Source of the DNA: an uncultured Treponema sp.
GTDB taxonomy: Bacteria; Spirochaetota; Spirochaetia; Treponematales; Treponemataceae
Reading direction: 5' to 3'
Assembly (NCBI GenBank): GCA_946538795.1
Contig: CAMNGY010000081.1
Span: forward strand, 1 to 6,814
DNA: 6,814 nt
Part shown: in pieces, positions 1 through 5,728 of the stretch
Numbering within the stretch: the stretch's first letter is position 1
Layout of the letters: each line of letters starts with the position of its first letter
The notes under the pieces: model-generated
The model's database searches: none
Told to the model about the DNA's origin: nothing
Seen by the model: the letters and a program-made list of their open reading frames with translations, nothing else
Program-made: the position numbers and the translations under genes

Positions 1-1452
1 CTGCCTGATTCCGTTTGCCAGCGACAAAGTCCTGAGAAGATACCCCGGCATGGCGGAGACGACATAATCCTTGACTTTCTCCACCTGTTCGTCCGTCAGT
101 CCCGCAACGCTTTTCATCGCATCAGCGAAAAGTGACATTATCAGTCCGACGGACTGTCCCAGGGTTATGTCCTGCATGTCCTGGCAGCCATGCAGGAACA
201 GTTCCCCGAAGGCCTTCTCGTCCTCCGACTCCCTTTTCGCAAGCTCTATGAACATATACCGCATGAGCGCAATCGCTATCTGCGCGTTCTGCCCATCGAA
301 TGACGTCGAATGGAAGTCCTTCCCGAACTTCAGGTACTGCTTGCAGCATTTGAACACGACCTCGATGTTCCACCTCTTCCCGTACTGGCGGATTATCTCC
401 GTCTCCTCCATTTTCACGTCAGTGCAGAGCAGGCATATCCACTCATCCCTTTTCGAGCGGTTGGGGACGAACACAAGCTTGACGGGGAGCCTCTCCTTGA
501 TTTCGCCGTCCTCCCGCACAAGAAGGTTGGCCCTCACGCTGAGCTTCCATGCGGCCTTCCCGCACCTTTTCCTGCAGGTTCTGTATATGTCCCTGATGGT
601 CTTGAGCTCGCCGTTGAATTCATAATACTGTACGAAATCGGTCTTGAGCCTCGTGATGACGGTGATGCCGGCATCCCTGACAAGGCTGATGATAGTGCGC
701 GGATATGCGAAGCCGCTGTCGAACAGGACGGCAGACGCCCGGATGCCTGACTTCAAGGCCTTCCGCACGAAGTCTACGACGAGCCCGGTCATGGATGTCC
801 TCGCCGCGCTCCGTATCTTTCCGGCGAGCGTCCGACCGTCTATTCCGTCATCGATCCTGCCCCTGACGTTCCCGTCTTCCGGGGATGCCAGCAGCGTGTA
901 CCTTACGGGGATTGTGGTCACGCCGTCGGTCCATGCCAGCGTCAGGATCCGGTAGCCGTATTCGTATGTGTTGCTTACATGGTTGTAGTATTTTGACACC
1001 AGCTCCATTTTCCTGCCGCATTTCTTCAGCGGGGTGTCGTCGATTACGAGGGCGAACCTTCCGGAACTGCCGGATGTCAGCAGGGCGACGACCTGGATGA
1101 TTGAGTTCGCCAGCAGCAGGACAGCTTTGTGCCAGTTCATGCAGGCCTCCTCCAGGAACCTGTAGACTGTGCTCTTGCTGAATCCCTCATGGAAAATACC
1201 GAGCTTCATCTGTGAATACATGCTCAGGGGGCTGAACATCTGGTTGAACATGTAGGTGAAGATTTCGATTGCGGGAACCCCCTTCTCCTTGAGCGCACCG
1301 CAGTTATGAAGGATATTCGCTATCTTGAACCGCTTTATGAATCCGTCTGATGACAGCTCGCACAGCCTCTGGTCTTCCGATTTTACCTCCTCCTTCGTTT
1401 TTTCGTCCCCGGCCTGTTGAGTTTTTTCTCCGCTTGTGCTATTCTTTCCCAT
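1..1452 (-). CDS. IS4-family DDE transposase, C-terminus cut by window edge
   Basis: This is a cut-and-paste type transposase acting on the ends of its own element. The minus-strand frame is open without a stop from the ATG at 1450-1452 to base 1, giving 484 visible residues; related proteins are of about this size, so little is likely missing. The catalytic aspartates are seen in VIDDT (residues 136-140) and LFDSG (243-247). The IS4 signature Y-(2)-R-(3)-E-(6)-K is intact at Y357, R360, E364 and K371, in YGKRWNIEVVFKCCK. An N-terminal, lysine- and glutamate-rich, probably disordered tail (1-30) precedes a helical DNA-binding region. The start is set by AAGGAG (1461-1466) 8 nt upstream. No frameshift or stop is seen and all catalytic residues are present, so it may be active. 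The exact IS4 subgroup was not determined. Confidence 0.9.
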   Translation of the reverse strand, partial: MGKNSTSGEKTQQAGDEKTKEEVKSEDQRLCELSSDGFIKRFKIANILHNCGALKEKGVPAIEIFTYMFNQMFSPLSMYSQMKLGIFHEGFSKSTVYRFLEEACMNWHKAVLLLANSIIQVVALLTSGSSGRFALVIDDTPLKKCGRKMELVSKYYNHVSNTYEYGYRILTLAWTDGVTTIPVRYTLLASPEDGNVRGRIDDGIDGRTLAGKIRSAARTSMTGLVVDFVRKALKSGIRASAVLFDSGFAYPRTIISLVRDAGITVITRLKTDFVQYYEFNGELKTIRDIYRTCRKRCGKAAWKLSVRANLLVREDGEIKERLPVKLVFVPNRSKRDEWICLLCTDVKMEETEIIRQYGKRWNIEVVFKCCKQYLKFGKDFHSTSFDGQNAQIAIALMRYMFIELAKRESEDEKAFGELFLHGCQDMQDITLGQSVGLIMSLFADAMKSVAGLTDEQVEKVKDYVVSAMPGYLLRTLSLANGIRQ

Positions 1453-1517
1453 GGCAATATCTCCTTGATGTGGTTTGTGGTGAACCTATTATACATCAAT
1501 ACAGAAGGTATTGCCAT
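1451..1517 (-). repeat. Inverted repeat masking transposase start in read-through RNA
   Basis: Arms ATGGCAATA (1451-1459) and TATTGCCAT (1509-1517) are perfect 9-bp complements. In minus-strand RNA the upstream arm would pair with the region containing the AUG. An adjoining CCTT (plus coordinates 1505-1508) can pair with the AAGG of the ribosome binding site (1463-1466), leaving a 3-nt bulge. RNA started at the internal promoter near 1481 would lack the upstream arm; RNA entering from outside would contain it. IS10 and IS50 are known to block translation of read-through transcripts in this way. The role here is inferred. Confidence 0.5.
1461..1493 (-). promoter_or_regulatory. Transposase promoter (-10) and ribosome binding site
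   Basis: On the minus strand a perfect TATAAT lies at 1488-1493. With an 18-bp spacer the matching -35 position (1512-1517) reads ATGGCA, a 4/6 match to TTGACA, so the -35 is weak. Initiation would fall near 1481, giving a leader of roughly 30 nt with AAGGAG at 1461-1466, 8 nt before the ATG. Confidence 0.5.
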
Positions 1518-1591
1518 CTTTTTTTTAGGCCCACCCCTTGTAAATACTATATCCATTGGCTTTTTTCATGTGGGAAGTATGAGTAATAAAG

Positions 1592-2683
1592 AACATTCCC
1601 GTTCAGGCAGGAAAGACCCTGCTATTCCTCGATGAAGTGCAGGCCTGCCCTGCGGCCATTGAGAAGCTCAGGTATTTCTACGAGCAGGAGCCGGACCTTC
1701 ACGTGATAGCCGCAGGCTCCCTTCTGGAATTCGCGCTGGAGGAGCTTCCGTCCTTCGGCGTCGGGCGAATCCGCTCGGTCTTCATGTACCCCCTCAGCTT
1801 TGAGGAATTCCTCGGCTTCCAGAAGATGGACGCGCTGTGCCATGAGATGAACGGGGCCCGTCCCCGCAGGCCACTGCCGGAAGCCTTTCACAAGAAGCTG
1901 CTGGAACAGCTGCGGATTTTCCTGCTCACGGGAGGGATGCCGGAAGTCGTCTCCTCATGGTGCAGGGACCACGACTTTCTCAGGTGCCGCCAGATTCAGA
2001 ACGACCTTCTGATTTCCTATCAGGATGACTTCGCCAAGTACCGCAAGCGGATTCCCGCGTCACGGATTCAGGAGGTGTTCCGCTCCGTCGCGGAACAGGG
2101 GCAGGGCAAGTTCGTCTATAAGAAGGCCGGGCCTGACATCCGCTCAAGCCAGATAAAGGCCGCGCTGGAGACGCTGGTACTGGCCGGGCTCGTGTACCCT
2201 GTCACGCACACGGCCGCGAACGGCATACCCCTGGGGGCGGAAATCCGGGAGGACTACCGGCGGATGATATGCTTTGACACGGGGCTCTTGCAACGACAGC
2301 TGAACCTCAGGGCGGAGGACATCCTCGTGTCCGACGACCTGGACGTGATAAACAAAGGCGCGGTCGCAGAAAGCTTCATCGGAACGGAACTCATGAAGGC
2401 CGCCCCGGTTTACGAGAAAAGCGAGCTGTACTGCTGGCACCGGGAGGAAGCGGGAAGCAACGCGGAAGTTGATTATGTAATCCAGAAGGGGAATGAAATC
2501 ATTCCTGTCGAAGTGAAGGCAAGCAAGAAAGGCTCCATGCAGAGCCTCAGGCAGTTCCTGGCCTTGAAGAAAAGGCCATACGGCATCCGCACGTCCTTGG
2601 AGAACTTCTGCGAATACGGGGACATACAGGTATACCCCCTCTATGCGATAAAGAACGCCCTTGCCCCGGAAGCGCGGCCGTAA
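1592..2683 (+). pseudogene. AAA_14/DUF4143-type ATPase, N-terminally truncated by the insertion sequence
   Basis: Full-length members have an N-terminal AAA ATPase domain and a C-terminal DUF4143 domain with a PD-(D/E)XK-like fold; their cellular role is poorly known and they often occur in many copies per genome. Here the frame begins just before the Walker B strand GKTLLFLDEVQ (1610-1642). It continues through AAGSLLEFALEE, the VGRI..VFMYPLSFEEFL segment typical of the family, and LLTGGMPEVV. It ends with a nuclease-like core: AESFIGTEL, AEVDYVIQKG and IPVEVKASKKGS (D and E-x-K positions present). The Walker A region, roughly the first 80-100 residues, is absent, and an in-frame stop lies at 1580-1582 inside the insertion sequence. 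A GTG at 1637 has no ribosome binding site. The remainder is intact to the TAA at 2681-2683, which suggests recent damage. It is unlikely to be a working ATPase. Confidence 0.85.
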
Positions 2684-2750
2684 CCGCTGTCGAGGTCGGG
2701 CGGGGCGGGCGCATCCCCCCCTGGATGTTCGGCCTGCTGTATTGAAAGAG

Positions 2751-2852
2751 CTAGCGGAGGGCGGAGCGGAGGCGTTTCCTGATGCCGTCAAGGAAGCGCA
2801 GGTAGGGCTTGCGCCCGGCCTCGGAAAGGCTGTCAAAATCGGAAGGGGTTAA
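2751..2852 (-). pseudogene. C-terminal remnant of an unidentified minus-strand gene
   Basis: A 33-codon minus-strand frame ends in TAG (2751-2753). It reads like true protein: LTPSDFDSLSEAGRKPYLRF followed by a basic helical tail ending RKRLRSALR. No start codon or ribosome binding site precedes it, and it meets the AT-rich segment at about 2853, so it looks like the 3' end of a host gene cut at the junction. The same bases are also open on the plus strand, but that translation is arginine- and glycine-rich low complexity and was judged a shadow. I do not recognise the family. It could also be a spurious frame in GC-rich DNA. Confidence 0.35.
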
Positions 2853-2939
2853 GGCGATAGAGGATGCTATGAGACATTTTCAGATGATTTAGCCATTGAT
2901 ATACAGGGAGAATCTATACTATACAAAGATGTCATATGA
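2853..2939 (+). pseudogene. C-terminal fragment of an unknown gene at left end of AT-rich segment
   Basis: In the frame ending with TGA at 2937-2939 the plus strand encodes 28 residues with natural composition, including YETFSDDLAIDIQGES and a final LYKDVI. The frame is closed upstream by TAA at 2850-2852, about where base composition changes from GC-rich to AT-rich. The simplest reading is the last codons of a gene whose body was left behind when the segment was joined here. It is convergent with the AraC gene, as the end of a neighbouring transcription unit would be. Too short to name; coding status is inferred. Confidence 0.35.
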
Positions 2940-2989
2940 ATTAACTGATACATCAAAGGCAGCATATCTTTTCTGAGTTAGCAGGAGAG

Positions 2990-3033
2990 CGGCAGAATTA
3001 TCGGGTTATATTTTACAACCCGGTTTTCTGCCG
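2990..3033. terminator. Two-part hairpin overlapping the AraC stop codon, likely terminator
   Basis: Outer arms CGGCAGAA (2990-2997) and TTCTGCCG (3026-3033) enclose inner arms CGGGTT (3002-3007) and AACCCG (3017-3022), with small internal loops. On the plus strand the inner stem is followed by GTTTTC and the outer stem by TTTT (3034-3037), so it could stop RNA from the truncated upstream gene. On the minus strand no U-run follows, so termination of the AraC gene here is less certain. The TAA of the AraC gene (3013-3015) lies in the loop. Confidence 0.5.
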
Positions 3034-3909
3034 TTTTCTATATTCAGTGGGTGTCATTTGATAAAGTTTCTTGAAGCTTCTGCAGAAATATTCGCTGCTC
3101 ATGAATCCTGACTCTTCTGCAATAGTAAGAATTTTCTTTTCGGTATCTGCAAGAAGCGCAGCTCCGAATTTTAAACGATAATTTATCATATACTCTACAG
3201 GCGATATATGGATACTGTTCTTAAAAACAGCCAGAGCAGTACTTTCGCTTACATTTATGGATTCAGAGATATCATGGAGCGTTATCGGTTCTAAGAAGTG
3301 TTCGTGGATAAATTGCATCATAATCTGCAGTTTTGCCTGATCGGAGGTGCGGACATCCGTCTTTCTTTGCGGTAAATCATCTGAAATCTCACGATACATG
3401 ATCTCCCACATTTCCATCAGAGCGATCACCGTACCAAGCTCGTTCGGACTTTTGTCATCCTGAGATGAAAAAACATGGCATAATCTGTCAAGCACATCCC
3501 TATGCCAATCCGTATCGGGTGTAAGAATAAGGTATTGCAGGGCGGAGTCGGTCACGGATTTAATATACTTCTTATATATAAGGCCGGTCTCCTCCGCGAG
3601 GAGTTTGGGCAAGAATACAATATTGGGTATAACTGTTTCGCATTCTGATCTAAACTGATGAATGGCGCGGCTGTTAATAAATAGACCGCTTCCCTTGCTT
3701 AGTTTTATTTCCGCGTTCCCTATATGGCATAGAGCAGCTCCGGATCTGACATATATAAATTCCACTTCAGGATGCCAATGCCAGTCTATGCAGTGAAAAT
3801 CAAAATCCCATATGTTCTCAAGGTAGTACTTGAAAGGAAATTCCGAATTGCCGTGCAGAGCGGTTTCCCGTAGAGATTCATCTGTAATTATTTTGGAAAA
3901 AGTCTTCAT
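3013..3909 (-). CDS. AraC-family transcriptional regulator with N-terminal cupin domain
   Basis: This is a ligand-responsive DNA-binding regulator of 298 residues, the usual length for the family. The N-terminal part has the sugar-binding cupin signature of AraC proteins, DWHWHPEVEFIYVRSG (42-57), then a beta-rich stretch to about 110. The C-terminal AraC domain spans about 190-295. The first helix-turn-helix is at about 209-230 (TLHDISESINVSES) and the second at about 259-281 (ILTIAEESGFMSSEYFCRSF). The conserved closing motif TPTEYRK (286-292) follows. The ATG at 3907-3909 has only a weak GAG upstream, so translation may be low. It is transcribed divergently from the MFS transporter gene, the common arrangement for a local activator of an uptake operon. 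The effector is unknown; a carbohydrate is likely from the cupin type and the neighbour. AT-rich codon use differs from the flanking GC-rich genes. Confidence 0.92.
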   Translation of the reverse strand: MKTFSKIITDESLRETALHGNSEFPFKYYLENIWDFDFHCIDWHWHPEVEFIYVRSGAALCHIGNAEIKLSKGSGLFINSRAIHQFRSECETVIPNIVFLPKLLAEETGLIYKKYIKSVTDSALQYLILTPDTDWHRDVLDRLCHVFSSQDDKSPNELGTVIALMEMWEIMYREISDDLPQRKTDVRTSDQAKLQIMMQFIHEHFLEPITLHDISESINVSESTALAVFKNSIHISPVEYMINYRLKFGAALLADTEKKILTIAEESGFMSSEYFCRSFKKLYQMTPTEYRKRQKTGL

Positions 3910-3947
3910 TTTTATCTCAAAATGCTACAATCATTAGTCTTTGAGAT

Positions 3948-3977
3948 ATTATACAGTAAATCAGAGAAATATATCAA
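3948..3977 (-). promoter_or_regulatory. AraC-gene promoter
   Basis: On the minus strand a perfect TATAAT (3948-3953) is preceded at an 18-bp spacing by TTGATA (3972-3977), a 5/6 match to the -35 consensus. Transcription would start near 3941, about 30 nt before the regulator's ATG. The -35 overlaps one of the AATATATC repeats (3968-3975), which suggests self-regulation. Confidence 0.5.
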
Positions 3978-4015
3978 TGACTATTCAGATGTTTTGCGAT
4001 ATATTCTAATATATC
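3968..4015. promoter_or_regulatory. Candidate operators in the divergent control region
   Basis: GATATATT-CT-AATATATC (3998-4015) is an 18-bp dyad with perfect 8-bp arms and a 2-bp centre. The sequence AATATATC also occurs in direct orientation at 3968-3975, exactly 40 bp (about four helical turns) before the copy at 4008-4015. One copy sits on the regulator's -35 and the dyad lies where the transporter promoter should be. No strong plus-strand promoter is visible (only weak 4/6 boxes such as TTCAGA 3984-3989 with TAATAT 4007-4012), which fits an activator-dependent promoter. Assignment to the AraC protein is inferred. Confidence 0.4.
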
Positions 4016-4071
4016 ATTATTTCAGCGATCATTTGGGCAGGCGGAAAGCATTGCCATATGGGAGGTAAGTT

Positions 4072-5286
4072 ATGCAGACAAGAGACAAGTATAAAAAAAC
4101 ATTGATGGCCTGTTATCTGGGCTTTATCACACAGGCGATAGCGGCTAATTTCGCACCGCTTCTGTTTCTTACATTTCATCAAAGCTATAAAATACCCTTT
4201 TCCAAGATAGCTCTCATATCCACAACCTTTTATTTTACCCAGCTTGTTGTGGACGTGTTCTGCGCAAAATATGTGGACAGGATTGGGTACCGGGTAAGTG
4301 CTGTTGCATCGGAGATCACCTCAGCGACCGGACTTATAGGTCTTGCCATTCTGCCCGAGATCCTGCCGGATCCCTTTGTGGGGATCATCATAAGCACCAT
4401 AGTGTATGCGATAGGGAGCGGACTCATAGAGGTTCTGGGCAGTCCGATCGTTGAGGCCTGTCCCTTTGACAATAAGGATGCAGTGATGAGTCTTTTGCAT
4501 TCGTTTTATTGCTGGGGCAGCGTGGGAGTTATCCTGTCTTCAACCATATTTTTTACAGTATTCGGGTTGGAGCATTGGAGGTGGCTGTGCTGTATATGGG
4601 CTATTGTTCCGATGTATAACATATACAACTTTGCGGTATGTCCCATAGAGAAGCTGGTTGAGGACGGAAACAGCATGTCAATCTCCGGTCTCCTTAAGAC
4701 ACCGGTATTTCTTCTTGGGATCATTCTGATGGTATGTGCGGGGGCATCAGAGATGTCTATGGCTCAGTGGGCGTCGGCGTTTGTCGAATCCGCTCTCGTG
4801 CTTCCGAAAACAGTTGGGGATCTTTTGGGACCGTGTATGTTTGCGGTGACCATGGGCTTGAGCAGGGTAATATATGGAAAGTACGGGGAAAAGATAGATC
4901 TGTCAGGATATATGCTTGGCTCCAGCGCACTATGTCTTGCCTGCTATTTGTTTGCCGCGCTTTCCCACAATCCGGTCATATCTCTGGCGGGATGTATATT
5001 CTGTGGCTTTTCGGTAGGCATCATGTGGCCGGGATCGATCAGTATTCTGTCAAGGAAACTTCCGGCCGGCGGGACAGCCATGTTTGCGCTGCTTGCCATG
5101 GCAGGAGATCTTGGAGGAGCTGCCGGCCCTGCCTTTGTAGGATTTGTCACCGACCTGCAAAATGAGAGCCTGAAGGCAGGAATGCTTGCAGGCGGAGTGT
5201 TTCCTACGATAATGATCATAAGCATACTGATAATAAGATCAAAAACTGGAAATAAGGGAGGAATCAAAATAACAATTAATTTATAA
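4072..5286 (+). CDS. MFS transporter, likely sugar or small-solute uptake
   Basis: This is a major facilitator superfamily inner-membrane carrier of 404 residues, a normal length for a 12-helix member. Hydrophobic segments are evenly spaced, for example about 11-33, 45-64, 82-98, 103-125, 147-164, 170-188, 210-225, 250-268, 280-297, 302-325, 335-358 and 370-388. The loop between helices 2 and 3 carries a motif-A-like KYVDRIGYR (66-74), and a weaker counterpart, YGKYGEKID (268-276), lies between helices 8 and 9. Charged residues inside helices (E120, E128, E227, D346) could contact substrate or protons. GGGAGG (4060-4065) sits 6 nt before the ATG. The gene is divergent from the AraC regulator and 13 nt upstream of another start, so it heads an operon. 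Substrate cannot be read from the sequence; a sugar or sugar derivative is an inference from the AraC neighbour. Confidence 0.88.
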   Translation: MQTRDKYKKTLMACYLGFITQAIAANFAPLLFLTFHQSYKIPFSKIALISTTFYFTQLVVDVFCAKYVDRIGYRVSAVASEITSATGLIGLAILPEILPDPFVGIIISTIVYAIGSGLIEVLGSPIVEACPFDNKDAVMSLLHSFYCWGSVGVILSSTIFFTVFGLEHWRWLCCIWAIVPMYNIYNFAVCPIEKLVEDGNSMSISGLLKTPVFLLGIILMVCAGASEMSMAQWASAFVESALVLPKTVGDLLGPCMFAVTMGLSRVIYGKYGEKIDLSGYMLGSSALCLACYLFAALSHNPVISLAGCIFCGFSVGIMWPGSISILSRKLPAGGTAMFALLAMAGDLGGAAGPAFVGFVTDLQNESLKAGMLAGGVFPTIMIISILIIRSKTGNKGGIKITINL

Positions 5287-5302
5287 GGGAGGTGTCTTTA
5301 TG
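5287..5302 (+). promoter_or_regulatory. Strong ribosome binding site and start of the next operon gene
   Basis: GGGAGG (5287-5292) lies directly after the transporter stop (5284-5286) and 7 nt before ATG (5300-5302). This makes the 5300 start credible although the gene behind it is truncated. The ten bases ATAAGGGAGG also occur 31 bp earlier at 5252-5261, inside the transporter's last codons. Confidence 0.6.
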
Positions 5303-5497
5303 TCTAACTTCATATGTACTGTAAACGGAACAAGGGACAGAAACTTGGATTTGTATGATAATAAGTGCGTTGAGGGGAAAACACAAGGGGATCTGCCTGC
5401 CCGATTTTCAAGCTTCCGATCCAAGCGGACAGATGTGTGCCAGCCGGAATTCCGGAATCTTGAGGTTTCCGGCAGGCCCAGGCTTTACGTCTCTTGA
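5300..5497 (+). pseudogene. 5' fragment of an operon gene, broken after about 24 codons
   Basis: The reading frame opens with MSNFICTVNGTRDRNLDLYD and NKCV, behind a strong ribosome binding site. This beginning resembles, from memory, the N-terminus of small clostridial hypothetical proteins with a PH-like or SHOCT-type layout; that is a tentative memory, not a search result. From about codon 25 (near 5372) composition shifts to GC-rich and the translation (EGKTQGDLPARFSSF onward) no longer looks like the same protein, although the frame stays open by chance to TGA at 5495-5497. I read this as the right end of the AT-rich segment, cutting the gene. The gene was co-transcribed with the transporter in the donor; its role in transport is unknown. 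Confidence 0.5.
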
Positions 5498-5516
5498 TTT
5501 TACGCATGCCCGCTGC
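5374..5516. other. GC-rich unassigned stretch right of the AT-rich segment
   Basis: About 140 bp between the truncated operon gene and the palindrome block. Minus-strand frames are open here (for example ATG at 5505-5507, reading MRKIKRRKAWACRKPQ), but several frames are open at once, none has a ribosome binding site, and no family is recognised. A 12-bp palindrome CCGGAATTCCGG sits at 5444-5455. It may contain the upstream part of the gene whose tail remains at 2751-2852. Confidence 0.3.
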
Positions 5517-5567
5517 TAGAATTACTCAGTCGACTGAGTAATTCTACTCAATACACTGAGTAATTCT
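5517..5567. repeat. 30-bp perfect palindrome within a 22-bp tandem repeat
   Basis: Bases 5517-5546 form a perfect palindrome centred on GTCGAC (5529-5534), with 15-bp arms containing GAATTACTCAGTC. Bases 5524-5545 and 5546-5567 are two tandem 22-bp units with 19 of 22 identical bases. Each contains ACTCA and ACTGAGTAATTCT half-sites facing one another. The block is AT-rich in GC-rich surroundings. It is not followed by a T-run on either strand, so a simple terminator is unlikely. It could be an operator pair, a binding site for a partition or recombination protein, or the end of a small mobile element. Confidence 0.75.
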
Positions 5568-5584
5568 GCATTCCGCAAGGGTGG

Positions 5585-5713
5585 TCAGGGCAGCCGTAGC
5601 CGTCCGACATCGCGGGCACTTGTCACGTCCCGCCCCGTCGCGAAAACCCTCCTTGCGAGGTCCTCTCTCATGATGACCCGGCCCCCGCCGTGGCTTATCG
5701 GAACCCGCTTCAT
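5585..5713 (-). CDS. Possible small ORF of 42 residues, unknown
   Basis: A minus-strand frame begins with ATG (5711-5713), 15 nt after the chemotaxis-receptor stop, and ends in TGA (5585-5587). It reads MKRVPISHGGGRVIMREDLA followed by RRVFATGRDVTSARDVGRLR and LP. The composition is basic and plausible for a protein, but no good ribosome binding site precedes the first ATG and GC-rich DNA gives open frames by chance. An internal ATG at about residue 15 also lacks a clear site. It lies just upstream, in its own direction, of the palindromic repeat block. It may be a small gene, a remnant of a larger one, or non-coding. Confidence 0.25.
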   Translation of the reverse strand: MKRVPISHGGGRVIMREDLARRVFATGRDVTSARDVGRLRLP

Positions 5714-5728
5714 TACCGGTCAGCCCAA

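Larger units (their letters stand above)
1..1591 (-). mobile_element. IS4-family insertion sequence, partial (left end outside window)
   Basis: The element consists of the transposase gene (1-1452, minus) plus about 140 bp of AT-richer 5' noncoding sequence. Its right boundary is inferred: an in-frame stop at 1580-1582 is followed within a few codons by sequence that fits an AAA_14 ATPase just before its Walker B strand, so the junction lies about 1580-1600. The terminal inverted repeat and target duplication cannot be proved because the other end is outside the window. The insertion has removed or displaced the front of the ATPase gene. Confidence 0.7.

Noticed and set aside
71..625. Open plus-strand frame of 184 codons
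   Set aside because: It is antisense to the transposase, whose DDE and YREK residues are all present in the minus frame; the plus translation is serine-rich with no recognisable domain.
310..750. Open plus-strand frame of 146 codons
   Set aside because: Antisense shadow of the transposase, explained by GC-rich codon use.
1518..1526. T-run after TATTGCCAT as a plus-strand terminator
   Set aside because: The complementary arm is about 50 nt away, far too long a loop for an intrinsic terminator; the pairing makes better sense on the minus strand.
2144..2836. Open minus-strand frame of 230 codons
   Set aside because: Opposite the ATPase remnant, whose family motifs are clear on the plus strand; the minus product is arginine- and proline-rich without motifs.
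2661..2852. Plus-strand frame of 63 codons overlapping the ATPase end
   Set aside because: Low-complexity arginine, glycine and alanine product with no ribosome binding site; the opposite strand has a more natural translation.
4734..5165. Second plus-strand frame inside the transporter gene
   Set aside because: Out-of-frame shadow; the transporter frame has the membrane helices.
5385..5393. Cloning-site junction (GATC at 5390-5393) as proof of a library chimera
   Set aside because: No GATC is present at the left junction, and one four-base site near a breakpoint is expected by chance.
5517..5567. Short CRISPR-like array
   Set aside because: Only two adjacent 22-bp units with no spacers between them and no cas genes.
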